From positions 186,001 through 250,000 of the forward strand of contig CANJKZ010000514.1 of NCBI GenBank assembly GCA_947471745.1: a stretch of DNA of 64,000 bases. The letters run 5' to 3'. Shown here piece after piece: positions 36,631 to 48,200 of the stretch. A model generated the notes under the pieces. The model had not been told where the DNA came from and searched no databases. It worked only from the letters and a program-made list of their open reading frames with translations. This DNA is from Closterium sp. Naga37s-1. Lineage: Eukaryota; Streptophyta; Zygnematophyceae; Desmidiales; Closteriaceae. The stretch's first letter is position 1. Each line of letters starts with the position of its first letter. Made by a program: the position numbers and the translations under genes.

Positions 36631-38734
36631 GAGGGGGCACACAACACACGCACGTATGAGTCCACGCACAAGCATGGAAACAGAGAGAGAGAGATACGCA
36701 GGAGTTAGAGAACGGAGGTATTAAGTGTATAAAGACATGTAGAGAACGGAGGTATTAAGTGTATAAAGACATGTAGAGAACCGAGGTATTAAGTGTATAA
36801 AGACATGTAGAGAACCGAGGTATTAAGGGTATAATGACATGTAGAGAACCGAGGTATTAAGGGTATAATGACATGTAGAGAACCGAGGTATTAAGGGTAT
36901 AATGACATGTAGAGAACCGAGGTATTAAGGTATAATGACATGTAGAGAACCGAGGCATTAAGGGTATAATGACATGTAGAGAACCGATACATTAACTGTA
37001 TCATGAAATGTAGAGAACCGAGGGATTGAAGTGTATACTGACATGTCATGCCATTATACCTTCAATCCCAAACGCACACAAGGGTGCACAAGCCTTTTCA
37101 AGCCCCAAGCTCAGCTGGTCATTGTGTCGAGTCCTCACTCTATCCCACCACCCTGAGAGTAAACTCAACACAAAGCCGCACCTTGTTGGCCTCCATAGCG
37201 CCGAAGGTGAGCTGCCTGGGCGCGCCAGCCGTGGTGGAGACGACCAAGAGCTCGTCGTCGCCCCCTCCTTGTTTCGAGACCTCACTCTACCACCCCAATC
37301 TCCCCCCACGCACTCTCCCCCCAGCACCCGGCCTTACTTTGTTAGCCTCCTTTGCGCCGAAGGTGAGCTGGTGGGGCGCGCCGGCCGTGGTGGAGACGAC
37401 AAAGAGCTCGTATGTGCTTCCGTTCCGTGTGCTGAGTCCTCACTCCACTCAACCACCCCAGTATTCCCCTAACCACTCTACACTAGCGCTCAAGCGCCAG
37501 CACCCAGCCGCACCTTGTTCGCCTCCTTCGCGCCGAAGGTGAGCTGGCGGGGCGCGCCGGCGGTGGTGGAGACGACGAAGAGCTCGTCGTCGCGCACGAA
37601 CGCGATGGCGGAGCCCCTAGCCCTCACCCTACTCTATTACCCCAATGCTCTACCCTAGCACTCGTCCCCAGAAACAAATGTGCACCTTGTTGGCTTCCTT
37701 TGCGCCGAAGGTGAGCTGGCGGGGCGCGCCCGCGGTGGTGGAGACGACGAAAAGCTCGTCGTCGCGCACGAACGCGATGGCGGAGCCGTCGGGGGAGATC
37801 TGCGGGTCCAGGATGGGGGACGCTCCGCCCGGGATGCGCAGGCGCAGATCCGCGCCCATGCCGTCCTGCACGTACACCTGCGGAGCGCGGGGGGCGGGGG
37901 GCGGGGGGGCGGGGGGGAGGAGGGGGGAGAGGCGGGTGAGCGAAAAAAGCAGGGGGAGATCATAGCAGGGGAAATGGGGTCGTAAGAAGGGAGAGGCCGG
38001 GGGAAGGGGGGAAGGGGGGGAAAGGCAAGAAGGTTTCTCAATGTACAGTCGGGGGAATAAAAAACCTGCTTGTTAGGGGAACGACGGGACAAATTGCAGC
38101 GGTGGCACAGGTAACAGCGGGCCAACGAACTCACGCCATCTGGCAGCGGTATCATGATCCGCGGAACCGCCACGTTCTTAGACCAATCGTAGCGCGTGAT
38201 TCCCAAGCCGCGCTCCCGCTGCCTCTCGCGCCTTAATTTCTCCTCCATGGAGAGATTATCCTCGTCGACCCCGCCGCCCGGAGGAGCCACTAGTAGCTTC
38301 TGCTGACCCGTCTTTAACTCGTACGCGAATAGCTTCCTCGTGAGGGTACCCTCTTCGCTAAATAGGTACGAGATCATTTGATCGTCGGGACTGAACGCGA
38401 TCGCGGACGGGGACACGTAACCGGGTAATGGATGCTGCACAATGTCGTCGACGGGGAAGTTTCGCGAAAGCTCGTCTTTGTCGCCCGGCAATGCACTGCC
38501 TCGGTGCTGTTGCTGCTGTGAAGCATGCTGAGCGTGAGGATGGAGATTTTGGTGATTTGAAGTGGGGTGGGGTTCTGTTCCAGGGGCGGGGGTACCGCCC
38601 CTGGTTGGGGTTGACATTCCCGAACCCAGATGTTTCGCTGTATCGGAAATGCTTATATCGGACACCTCGTTAGCGAAGATAGAATGAGCAGGCGGGTGGG
38701 AAACAGGAATGCCGGCGATTAGGGTTTCGGACGA

Positions 38735-38765
<31 letters not shown>

Positions 38766-38854
38766 ACTAATGATGCTTCTGCCGGTTCGGTACGCAGTCG
38801 CTTCGGGCTCTCCTCCCTCAAGTCGCTAGGGTTTCGATGAGAGGAGCTTTGCAT
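19842..38854 (-). CDS. dipeptidyl peptidase IV-type serine protease (S9B, DPP8/9-like)
   Basis: The enzyme removes X-Pro or X-Ala dipeptides from peptide N termini. Exons on the minus strand are 38854-38135, 37877-37686, 36519-36490 (a 30-base exon), 36185-36023, 23346-21885, 21072-20922 and 20396-19842. They sum to 3,273 bases with consistent phases, giving 1,090 residues. The N-terminal beta-propeller includes [16 protein letters not shown] and [20 protein letters not shown]; the Glu pair (about 315-316) is the family's substrate-amine-binding motif. The C-terminal alpha/beta-hydrolase domain has Ser in GWSYGG (about 959), Asp in [10 protein letters not shown] (about 1034) and His in EERHMPRG (about 1066). 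No signal peptide or membrane anchor is evident, so it is probably cytosolic. Low-complexity inserts, including Ala and Gln runs, lengthen it over relatives. Five of its exons' edges are copied in flanking introns. Confidence 0.9.
20611..20916 (-). repeat. two 153-bp tandem copies of the penultimate peptidase exon edge
   Basis: Units beginning at 20611 and 20764 repeat the stretch starting at 20917, spaced exactly 153 bases apart. Each contains the exon's 3' edge (minus strand [18 protein letters not shown]) with its donor, plus about 80 bases of intron. The two downstream copies look identical to each other over the full unit. The parent exon differs at a few bases (LSTVD for LYTVD). The high identity suggests recent duplication. 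Confidence 0.9.
21148..21243 (-). repeat. diverged upstream copy of the 5' edge of the penultimate peptidase exon
   Basis: On the minus strand this reads [16 protein letters not shown], against [16 protein letters not shown] in the true exon at 21072-20922. It then drifts out of frame through a degraded form of the GGPHVQ region. It lies upstream of the true exon in the direction of transcription, in the intron between exons 5 and 6. Confidence 0.75.
21391..21840 (-). repeat. copies of the 3' edge of the large peptidase exon
   Basis: Segments ending at donor-equivalent positions 21695 and 21533, plus a weaker one near 21391-21450, repeat the end of exon 23346-21885 (minus strand [10 protein letters not shown]...PPELVEV...[10 protein letters not shown], then GTGAGT). 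Each is about 120-140 bases. They lie downstream of the intact exon in its intron and show growing divergence with distance. Confidence 0.85.
23347..36022 (-). other. 12.7-kb fourth intron of the peptidase gene
   Basis: The donor at 36022-36021 follows ...YPFA-G in phase 1. The acceptor AG at 23348-23347 restores phase with GC CAG GCG AAC, giving [14 protein letters not shown], close to the family's usual FAG-ANV-VRLGVV. The intron is filled by the 129-bp array apart from about 150 bases at its 3' end. Confidence 0.85.
23507..36100 (-). repeat. 129-bp tandem array made from an exon-intron junction, about 98 copies
   Basis: From 23761 to 36016 the landmark GAAGTACCTG recurs every 129 bases exactly: 95 periods with no net indel, checked also at 29953. 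A diverged copy begins at 23632 and another, four bases off period, at about 23507. On the minus strand each unit is the last 78 bases of peptidase exon 4 (26 codons' worth, ending HAYPFAG), its donor GCAG/GTACTT, and 51 intronic bases. Only the copy at 36023-36100 is joined to the rest of the exon. The array lies in the intron the exon's own donor begins. A 4,181-codon open frame results from the multiple-of-3 period and lies in a different frame from the peptidase. Confidence 0.97.
36571..36629. repeat. (CA)n microsatellite
   Basis: An uninterrupted CA run of about 29 dinucleotides lies in the peptidase intron just upstream of the 30-base exon on the minus strand. Confidence 0.95.
36706..37045. 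repeat. 34-bp minisatellite, about 10 copies
   Basis: The unit is close to TAGAGAACCGAGGTATTAAG followed by GGTATAATGACATG. About ten units lie in tandem with base changes accumulating toward the right end. It sits in the intron between peptidase exons 2 and 3. No coding role is seen. Confidence 0.9.
37182..37616 (-). repeat. three copies of the 3' edge of peptidase exon 2
   Basis: Segments at about 37182-37262, 37337-37410 and 37514-37616 repeat the end of exon 37877-37686 (minus strand [20 protein letters not shown], then AKEANK/GT). All lie downstream of the intact exon in transcription order and keep the donor region. They differ at scattered positions, for example Ile-Met-Glu or Phe-Ala-Lys before the Ala-Asn codons. 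Confidence 0.85.
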
Positions 38855-39756
38855 TACCTAGTACCAGCCGAGAGTGCGACACAGGCATAAGGCTGCGGAG
38901 TGGGAATTGCGAGCCGACGATTACCGCTTAAGGTGTCAGAGGAGCATAAGTTGCGAAATGGTGGTTATAAGTTGCGAATCTTATCAAGATTCTCTCGGCG
39001 ATTGCGGATGAGGCAGGATAAGTAAGATACGCTCGATTTGACGCGCGTCAATCGCTTAGGAGGTTAAAGTGAATGAAGCGACTGCACGGACCAGGCACAC
39101 AAGCCTGTGAAGATTCAACCTAGGGCGTCGGTGCGATGTAAGCACGTAACCCACCGAACAAAGAGAAACTTTACGAGTCGCTTGAGGCCGATGTCGGAAG
39201 AAAGGTCATATAGTCGAAGCCATTTGACCAGCAGCAGTCATGGTCACGGCAGGAATGGCAGGAGGAACGGTCATTGGTCACTAGAAGATAGAAACGAGCG
39301 AGGAGAAATGACGGAGGCCAGCGGGGTGGTTGGCCTTGGGATTGTCGAAAGACCGCGTCTTGTATCCAGATGTCTTCGTAGCTCTACAGAAACTGCTACA
39401 CTGAATAATGACGGTATTCTGTTAGGTAGCATTAAACGAAGTTCACGTTTATTCTATATTTGCCGTCACATTGAAAAGTTTATTCTGTATCCCAGATAGG
39501 GCATCCCCCATCCTGCACCCTCAGCTCAATATACGGTACAAGGGAATGAAACCCAGGGTTGCAAAGCAAACGCTCAGGGGTCAAAGCTCACAGGGCCAGC
39601 AGAGAACACCCCCATGGAGTAAAAACTCACATGGGTCAAGCCAGGAAGGCTCACACACCACAACATTACAATCCGGCACATACTCCAACCATACATGTGC
39701 CGCATCTAAGCCTCGAAACTATACAGGTTTATTCAATCAATGTCAACAAAAACCTC
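38855..39756. other. intergenic, likely peptidase promoter region
   Basis: About 900 bases separate the peptidase start codon from the stop codon of the next minus-strand gene. The stretch should contain the peptidase promoter and 5' UTR and the neighbour's 3' UTR. No gene, RNA or repeat is recognised. Confidence 0.6.
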
Positions 39757-41625
39757 TTATTTAGACGATGATTCAGAAGATGGTGATTCAGCAGGGAAGG
39801 TGGACAGGAATCCTGTCTGCAGGCAGTATTCAAGCGCAGTAGCAGTGAGGGCCAGCACCAGCACCCCCTCCCCTGCCTCCAGCAGCGATAGTGCCACCGG
39901 CACCAAGGGACCATCCGTCATACTACCCATGATGTCATCCGAGAGACCATTATTTGCCGACCCCGCGCTCACAAGAGCGAACGTGGAGTCCACTTGAGCC
40001 AGCCCTCTCGCCAGCCCGAACGCACCCACCGCCCCGGCTTTAAGGTGAATGTTTCCCACGTCTTTTCGAACTATGTACCGGTAGGTTACACCGAACAGAG
40101 CACACGTTGCAGCTAGCGCCGCTGCTGCCACAAGAAAGCTTAACCCCGTCCCGCCTTCCTGTGCTCGCTGACTCAGCAGGAACGGCAGGCCTGCTACAGT
40201 GCCAGCTACAGCTGCTACTGTAGCCGCCTTGGCTGATTGCTCTCGTTCTTTGTCCTCGTCAATTGAGCCAGTGCTCGCCGCCCATTTCCCTGCTGTTTGA
40301 TCTCCCGAGCCTGCGCTGCTGATTCGGAAGCCGCCGCCTGCCCGAGCCTCAATGAGGGCTGCTCCGGCAGCCCTGGCTGCCTGCTCTGCTGCTGCCACCT
40401 CGGCTTCGAGCTTCTCCACCTGAAGTGCACAATGGGACAGGGAGGGACGTGCCGAGAGGGAGGGGGGAAGGTGCCGAGATGTTGAGCCTGTTTTTAAGGG
40501 GCCGTGAAAACAGACTCTGCTTCAAACTTCTCCGCCTGATGGGTACCATGGGACACGGAGAAACGTGTCTAGATGCTTAGCGGGACAGGGTGGGTGGGGG
40601 CGTGTCAAGGCATTATGCTAGCATGAATGCGTAAGCGTGGCTGGAAATTCGAAAAAAATCATACCATATCTAGGAAAATGAAGATTGCTTTGGCTTTTTA
40701 AGTGGGAAGGGAGCAAACGAGGGTTCTGGTCGACCCGAAACACATTTGCTGCCATTTGCTGCCACTTTAAGAATTGCGGCTTGCACAAGGATGTTTCAGG
40801 GAACGTGGGAGGAAGGACGGCGGGGGAAACGGGAGGTGGAGGAGAGGGTGAGCAGACGGGGGTGCTGGTATAGTGTTTGTGATTATATCAGCGTTACATC
40901 AACGGACTCAGGTTCATGTGATCTGGAGAGTCGTTATATTGGTGCTTATTACCCCCACCCTGTCTTCTTGTTACACTCCTTCCCACTTCACCTTTGCCCC
41001 TCCCCACTCGTATCCCCCATTCGATCCCCCCCATTCGATCCCCCCCATTCGATCCCCCCCATTCGATCCCCCCCATTCGATGCCCCCCATTTCCCCAGGC
41101 ACAACCCCTCCCTTCCCCCATTCCCCCCATTGCGCCGGATCCGCTTACCTGCGCGTCTGCCTGCGCGAGTTCCGCCTCCATCAGCGCGGCGGCTTCCAGT
41201 TCCGCCTTGAGCGCGAGCAGCTCTTTCTCCTTCGCCTCCATCTCCTCGTACGACGCGCGCGCGCGGGAAACGCGAAGCGCCGCCGACTCGAGGTCCGCCC
41301 AGAGCGCCTTCGACTCCTCGCCGCTCAACGCGCGATCCAGCTCCGCCATTATCGCATCGCGCCCCTCAGGAGACGCCGCAAATGACGCCGCAGATGGCGG
41401 TGCGATGGGTTCTGTGTTGAGCTTTTGTTCTTGGCTTTTGTCGTTTTTATCCTTGTCGTTATCTCCGTTGCTTGCTGGCGGTTGCGCGGAGCAGAAGACG
41501 AGGCGACGTCGCGTGCTCAACTCTCGCCGTCCCCATTCAGCGGCATTTGCGACGGATGTGCGACAGGGCGTGCGACAGGATACGACGAGGTGAGAGGTGA
41601 CGGGAGCAAGAAGCGACGCCGCCAT
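39757..41625 (-). CDS. plastid-targeted coiled-coil membrane protein of unknown function
   Basis: Two exons, 41625-41149 and 40419-39757, join in phase 0 (ADAQ then VEKLEAEV) and give 379 residues. The first 45 or so residues are rich in Ser, Thr, Ala and Arg with few acids (MAASLLAPVTSHLVVSCRTP), typical of a chloroplast transit peptide. A charged Glu/Lys/Ala-rich helix of about 100 residues crosses the exon junction and looks coiled-coil. The C-terminal half has hydrophobic stretches around VAAVAGTVAGLPFLL, SFLVAAAALAATCALFGVTY and PVALSLLEAGEGVLVLALTA, so two to four membrane spans are likely. I recall similar unnamed plant plastid proteins but cannot name a family. The intron contains a faint copy of the second exon's 5' edge. 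Confidence 0.8.
40510..40563 (-). repeat. diverged copy of the 5' edge of the second plastid-protein exon
   Basis: Around 40516-40563 the sequence TTCAAACTTCTCCGCCTGA and following bases resemble the acceptor region at 40405-40440 (TTCGAGCTTCTCCACCTGA). The likeness spans about 45 bases over both the exon start and the intron end. It is upstream of the real exon in transcription order. Confidence 0.6.
41022..41085. repeat. short tandem repeat of CCCCCCATTCGAT type
   Basis: Five near-identical 14-base units lie within the intron of the plastid-protein gene, close to the first exon's donor. Confidence 0.85.
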
Positions 41626-42504
41626 AAGGGGAATCGAAGCTGAAATGATGATGCGAATTCAAGGGAGAGAAAGCAAGTAGAGGAAAATGATGACGAGTGC
41701 TGGAGAAAAACAAGGTCAGTTTTACAGAGAGCAAAAACAGGAAACCAGGAATTGGATTGGGTTGTTTTGCCGAAAATGTCGAGGCTGACCTGGCTAATTT
41801 AGGCCACCTCGCTGTCTGAGGTGGCACGTTGAGGTTGGTGCCGGTAGGGGCTAGGATAGGAACACGCGGCGTGTGTATGTTGCACCCTGTGGACGCCGTA
41901 AATATTCAGCTTTTAAAGGGCCGCGTTTAATGAAACAGCTGTTTTTTTTAGAATCACTATACTCAACCACGATCCACCTTGAGAACCGTCCTACGGGTGC
42001 GGGGATTTGGGGAATTTTTTAGATCTCAGAACCGTCCTCAACCGACCCAGACCAGATGTTGGACACTCAGCAGCAACGCACAAGTGCCCAAACTCCCGCC
42101 TTTTACGCACACACACACACTAGCTCCATTCATGCAGTAGCCATGGATTATGAAATGGTATGGAGTTAGGTGCAGCATCCCTCACACTTCACCTTGTATC
42201 AGTTCGCTGATAATGCTCGATCCGCAGTGGACGGCTAGTCGCTTTCATTAGCAGTCCGCGTCATAACAGCATATCGTTTTCATTCGTCGTGACGTCACAT
42301 GTGCCGGCCGTCTCCACGGCGAGCCCGTTCTGCGTGTGTACTTTCTCCTTGACGCTCGAAGACCCCCCTACTTGATTCTCTTGTAGATTGCCGTCGCGTC
42401 CATTGTTACATAATCGTGTAACAACTCCACTGTCGCATCGTTCGCATCAGACTTGACATTTGACATCCCTCCGGTCTCCACCGATTCCTCTTCCGTCATT
42501 CGCC
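41626..42504. other. divergent intergenic region
   Basis: This separates the plastid-protein start (minus) from the start of the small plus-strand reading frame at 42505, so it may act as a two-way promoter. A bZIP-type palindrome and an overlapping E-box lie at 42290-42303. No gene is seen. Confidence 0.5.
42290..42303. promoter_or_regulatory. overlapping TGACGTCA and CACATGTG palindromes
   Basis: TGACGTCA at 42290-42297 is a full bZIP-type palindrome, and CACATGTG at 42296-42303 is an E-box palindrome sharing two bases with it. They lie about 200 bases before the start codon at 42505. Function is inferred from motif identity only. Confidence 0.35.
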
Positions 42505-42693
42505 ATGGTGGTTGGAGGATCGTCCATCTTTAACGTTATCTGCGCGTCGTTCTTCCTCCTCTCCACCGCCGTCTCCTGCGCCGGCACTCTCGCCGGGAGC
42601 GGCGCGTGCGACGAGTTGTTCACGTTGCCGCCCGTGAAGCGAGTTAAAGCCATGCTGTGCCCGCCGCGCACTGACACTATGGTTAGGAAATAA
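42505..42693 (+). CDS. possible small secreted protein or first exon
   Basis: An ATG in a good context (CGCCATGG) opens a 62-residue frame. It begins MVVGGSSIFNVICASFFLLS and continues TAVSCAGTLAGSGAC, which looks like a signal peptide with a cleavage site near Ser-Cys-Ala-Gly. The rest is short, basic and has a few cysteines. Possible donors near the end (GTTAGG, GTTACG) mean it may be the first exon of a longer gene. I do not recognise a family. Confidence 0.35.
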   Translation: MVVGGSSIFNVICASFFLLSTAVSCAGTLAGSGACDELFTLPPVKRVKAMLCPPRTDTMVRK

Positions 42694-44589
42694 CCTGTTA
42701 CGAGTCCATATTTTTTTTAAAGAGTGGACAGCTATGCTTGGAAACGGATGGTAATGGCAGGGGCATGTACAGGAGATACTACCGTAATAGAAGGCAATCA
42801 TCCTTGACAGGCAAGATTGAGGTAGTGGTATGAAAGAAGCATGTGTTAGTACAGAAATTCTTGGCAGCGAAGATTGATCTTTTACAGTTTGGGAATAAAT
42901 ATGTGGTGGTAGCCAAGCCAATATTGATATAGTGTACCCATTTGGGGAAATACAGTTCCACTGTAGTTGATTTTTATGCAATAATTTGCCCGTTACGATA
43001 AGTCACTACTCTATCCTGACCAGATCTCAGTGTCCTGTTACATGAAGTGCACCCCCTCTTTGACATGGGCACCACTTATGAATACACTAGATACATTAAA
43101 ACCTTTTACTTTGGATCATCTCACCCAAATCTAAGACGCCTTTTCCAAAGGTTTTCATCACGACTCCTCGAAGACTCATATTCAAATCATCCGCAGCTAT
43201 GAGAATGAGCCCTGCTGCCTGCCCTGCTACACTCCCCTTCCAGTTATTGTCGCCCTGCCCTTCCAGTAATTGTTTCCCATGCCATGCCACGTCCTGTCAA
43301 GACATGCTTGCCATGCCATGCCATGGCCTTGACGCCCTTCAAATGCACCCATCATGCCATAGAACCCAGAATCGCACACAGAACACAGCATGGCACAGCA
43401 CACCGCATGGCACATCACAGAGCCATAGGGCTCATCATTTGACAAAGGGAGGTTACAGAGGGAGGAAAACAGTGAGAGAGGTGACCAAGGGAGGATGCAG
43501 AGGGAGGAAAACAGAAAGAAAGAGAGGCGGCAGAGTGAGGATACAGAGGTAGGAAAAGAGAGAGAGAGAGAGGTGAAAATGGGAGGATAAAGAGGTAGGA
43601 AAAAGAGAGAGAGGTGAAAATGGGAGGATTCAGAGGTAGGAAACAGAGAGAGAGGTGAAAATGGGAGGATACAGAGGTAGGAAACAGAGAGAGAGGTGAA
43701 AATGGGAGGATTCAGGGGTAGTAAACAAAGAGAGAGGTGAAAATGGGAGGATACAGAGGTAGGAAACAGAGAGAGAGGTGAAAATGGGAGGATACAGAGG
43801 GAAGGTACAGAGGGAAGATACAGAGGGAAGATACAGAGGGAAGATACAGAGGGAAGATACAGAGGGAAGATAGAGAGGGAAGATACAGAGGGAAGGTAGA
43901 GAGGGAAGCAAGCACCCCACCTTTACCTGCCAGCAATAGGAGCAGCAGACAGCCCACCCCCCTTCGGAAACAGCACCCACAGAGGTTGGGTCTTGTGGGG
44001 AGAGGTGTGGCAGTGGAAACTCGCTTCCAGCCCAAGACTCAAATCCCGCCCCCGACGTAGCTAGAGCTGACGCGAACCAGAGCCGCCGGCCGGTCGGCTC
44101 TGACGGTGTCCATTAAGCCTTAAACGCCAGATTGGGAACCTGAGCACCGAGTGCCGTGCCGCGGAGATTCCACCCTCCACACCCCGCCCCACAAGGCACA
44201 TCCCCTGAGAATGCTGCCTCTCAGGAAGTGAACTCCCTGCTTGCTCCCATGCTTCCCCCCACCCACACCACACTTCACCCCCATGCCTCCTCACCTGTAC
44301 CTACCAGAGCCATGCCAGAGCGCCATGATGCTGAGGCTGCTGGGAAGTGGAGAGGGGGGGATTAGGGGAGGGCGGGACTCCACTGTGGTCCAGGCAGGGT
44401 GCTGCTGGGAGGGGTGGGGAAAAGGGAGAGAGGAGAGGGGAGGTGAGTGAGAGGGTGAACTCATTCTCCCGCCCTTGCTCCAGTGCTCCCACCCTCAGGC
44501 TGCAAGGGAGAGCGGGAAGAGAGAGAAAGAGGAGGGGATCAGATTACCATACCTCAAATGTTACATACCTCACCTGTTACCGTACCACA
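42694..44589. other. repeat-rich intergenic region
   Basis: Short CATGCC repeats lie at about 43275-43330, a purine-rich minisatellite at 43440-43905 and CT/GA-rich stretches at 44340-44540. No gene could be supported. A few open frames on both strands are products of the repeats. Confidence 0.6.
43440..43905. repeat. purine-rich compound minisatellite
   Basis: The left part repeats a unit of about 40 bases (GGATACAGAGGTAGGAAACA followed by GAGAGAGAGGTGAAAATGG). The right part (about 43800-43900) repeats a 13-base subunit, GAAGATACAGAGG, about eight times. The strand bias is strong: the top strand is nearly all A and G. Confidence 0.9.
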
Positions 44590-44597
44590 CCTGTTAC

Positions 44598-45282
44598 CTA
44601 TGTTGGAATATACGCTCAGACCCTAAAGCGTATAGCGTTTACACGCTTGCGTATATACCCAAAACGCTATACGCTAGCTAATACGCTATACGCACTCAGA
44701 ATGTTTTTGGGGCCCGGGAAAAAAATCGGGAGTATACGAAAAGATGCGGATTCTCCTGGTGAGCATTTCGCCGAAGTCGAGATGTAATTCGGCGGTCTAG
44801 GGAAGCGGGAATGTGCCTTTAAAGTTTTCTGGTAGTTCCAATTTGAACTTTCGATTTGTACCGCATTGAAACCCATCCTATCTACAAACTCCAACCTGTC
44901 AAAAATGTTCCCCCAACCACCTCACACTCACGCTACTTATTCCAGCCAGCCAGCCCAACTGCACTCGTCATTTCTAGTTCACATTCCCGCTTCAAAACAA
45001 AGTTCCTTCCAATACCTACTTCTCCTTCTAACGATCTACTCCACATCCCACCCCACCCACCGTTCAGACTCAGGAAATTGCTAGGGAAGTCTTAGTGAGA
45101 ATAGGGTAGAAAGTACCTACCTTCCCAGATGTTGAGCGCGACGTTTTTTTCGCCCTGCCCGGGAAAGTTTTTTCCCTGCCCAAAATAGCGTATGCCCAAT
45201 CTGACCCTTAAGCGTATGGCGTATACACGCTAGCGTATATACGAAACGCAAATATACGCTAAACGCGTATATTCCAACATAG
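44598..45282. mobile_element. hAT-like non-autonomous transposon (MITE), 685 bp
   Basis: The element has perfect terminal inverted repeats beginning CTATGTTGGAATATACGC. It is bounded by an 8-base direct repeat, CCTGTTAC, at 44590-44597 and 45283-45290. An 8-base target duplication is the hAT hallmark. Many subterminal copies of GCGTATA/TATACGC lie in both orientations within about 110 bases of each end, as hAT transposases usually require. The interior has no transposase. Ends and target duplication look intact, so insertion is probably recent. Confidence 0.85.
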
Positions 45283-48200
45283 CCTGTTACCACACCTCCC
45301 CACAGCTACACCTAGCCTAGCCTGCCCTCCAGCCCCCCAACCCCCACTGCTGCTTCTGCTGCTGCCTTCGCCGCTTCTGCTGCTGAAACTGCTTCTGCCG
45401 GTCTGCTACTCTGCTTCCTCTGCTGCAATCTTCTCTTGATGCCAGTGACCTGGTAGGGGGGAGAGAAGGGAGGGTAGGGAAAGGAGAGGAGGGGAAGGAG
45501 GAACTGGTGAGTTGGCGTGAACAAAAACACTCAAGGAAACAGAAGGACACTGGAGTGGAGAAAACGAGAATGCAGAATTGAAGAGAGAGCTACTGCAGTG
45601 AGTGAACTCGAGAAGGTAGCGCACCTTGAGGAGCCAAACCCATCGCGAAACCCTTGCTAGCAGCACCAATGTCAGTCCGCTGCAATGCTGCCTCCTTCCC
45701 ATCCCCGTGAGTACCTGCACGGCCACCAGGGGAGGGGCGTGGGGGAGTGTCGGCGGTGTTGACCCCCACGCCCCTCCCCTCCACCTGCAATGGCCCACGG
45801 AGAAATAGTGAGTGACTGGTGGAGAGGCGAGGGGGTGAAGGAGAGGGATGCATGCACAAGAAGCGAGGGGAGGGGGCCACAGGTGCAGCCTCAGCTACAA
45901 GCCACATACCAAAGGGGGGTTTATACCAAAGGGGGGTTTGACCTGAGAGTATACCAGCTGTACCAGGGGGGATTTACCAGAGAAAATTGGACTGTGGCTT
46001 GAAGCTTTGGCTAGACTAGAGGCTCGTGTTTGAAGAGAGAAGAATGTGGAGATGCAGCAACAATCAACATGAAAACAAAAAAGTGCAGATGAGGGGAAGA
46101 ACAGTAGCAGGGACTTAGCTGTGGGTAGGTTGGGTGGGAAGCAGCTGCTGCCTGTGCATTTCTTGTCCAGCCCCATACTCTCCCTCCTGCTTCCCTCCTG
46201 CTGCCCTCCTGCTGCCCCCTTCCCGCCCTGCTACAGCCGTCAATGCACTGGGCGCTGGCAGAACGCTGAGAGGGAGGGGGTGGGAGGGAGGCAGGGAGCA
46301 AGGGACAGTAGTGAGAAAGGGGAGAAGAGCAGGCAGAAGGCAGGGAGGGAGCAGGCAAGGGAAGTGAGTATGGGGAGAAGACCAAGCAGCAGCATGAGTG
46401 ACGGTAACAGCAGACACGAAACCAACTGTGGTTGGGAGGGGAAAGTCACTCACCTAGTTGAGGCGACCCATCCCATTACTCTCCCATCCATCCCATCCCA
46501 GCCGAGTGAAGTGCTGCCCCCCTCCCCTCCCACCACTGCCACCTGCACGGCCACAAGGGGAGGGGTGCGGGGAAGTGGCGGTGTTGACCCCCACGCCACT
46601 CCCCTCCACCTGCAATGGCCCACGGAGAAAGAGTGAGTGACTGGTGGAGAGGCGAGGGGGTGAAGTGGGAGGGCGGATGCACACGAAGCAATCGGAACAA
46701 CGAGAGGGGAGGGGCCCACTGGTTCAGCCTCAGCCACAAGCCACATACCAAGGGGGGGGTTATACCAAAGGGGGGTTTTATACCAAACGGGGGTTTTATA
46801 CCAAACGGGGGTTTACCTGCTATACCAGGGGGGGTGGGGTGCCCAAGAAAAAGGGACTGTGGCTTGAAGGCTTGGCTCAACCAGAGGCATGCGCTTGAAA
46901 GAGACGAGATACAAGAGGCGCAGAAAGGATGGACATGGAAAGCAAACGAAGTCAAGAGGGAGAACTGGGAGAAGAACACCAGGGCAGGGACTTAGCTGTG
47001 TGAAGGTTGGGTGGAGAGCAGCTGCTGTGTGTGCACCCCATGTCCCCCCGCCACTGCCACCCCAGCTGCCACTGCGACCTGCTGGGATGAGAGGGTTGCA
47101 GGGTGGGACAGAGAGAGGAGGGAAGGAGGGGACGGGGGTGGGGGAGAAGAGGACGGAGGTGTGAAGGGGGAGTAGAGGAGTGGGAAGGGGAATGAGGAAA
47201 GAAACAAAGACGAGTGAGTAAAGCGAGAGCGAAGTCTTGAGAAAGTGAAAGAACGATGTGCAGTGGATGAATGGATTGCTGCTGCCGTGGCACACCCAAG
47301 AGACCTCATACCAGCTGAACCTCACTGAATCAAATACCTGAGGCCTTACCAGAGATTTGTACCTGATACCTTGGGGAGGGAGGTCCCTTGAGTGTGATAA
47401 ACGCAGCAGGGAAAAGAGTATGGTGCATGGTGCAAGCAAGACACGAAAAGCAACACAAGCGCAAGGGTTGGGAGGAGAGAGGCGGCGAGGGTACTTAGCT
47501 GTGGTGGATTAAGTTTGCTGTTTGTGCACTCCATGTCCCACCCCATACTCTCCCTCCTGCTGCCCTCCTGCTGCCCTCCTGCTGCCCCCTGCCTCCCTGC
47601 TACAGCCTTGGATGCACTCGGCGCTGCGAGAAAGGGGGTGGGAGGGGTGCAGGGAGCAAGAAACAGCAGTGAGAATGGGGAGAAGAGCAGGCAGACGCGT
47701 AAAGGTAGGGAGGGAGCAAGAGAGTGAAGTGAGAATAGGGAGAAGACCGAGCAGCAGCACGAGTGAAGGGAAGAGGCAAGAGGCTCACCTCGTTCAGGAG
47801 ACCCAGACCCAATACTCTCCCTTCCCATCCCAGCCAGTGGAGTGCTGCCCCCCTCCCCTCCCACCGCTGCCACCTGCACGGCCACAAGGGGAGGGGTGCG
47901 AGGGAGCGGCGGTGTTGACCCCACGCCCCTCCCCTCCACCTGCAATGCACACAAGCAGAGATAGTCAGTGGGCAATCGTGGGATGGATACACTGCTCTGG
48001 CAGCTGGGACGAAAGGCAGGTAAGCGAGGGGAGGGGCCACTGGTGGAGGTACAGCCAGAAGCCACAGACCTAAACGGAACCTGAGGGAAATGAATTCATT
48101 GTCAGTTAGGCTTAACTGAGGGGGGCTGAACCTGAGGGTCTTACCTAGAATAAGGTAAAGTGTGTGGCTTGTGAGCCGGACACCAACCAGTGGACCGATT

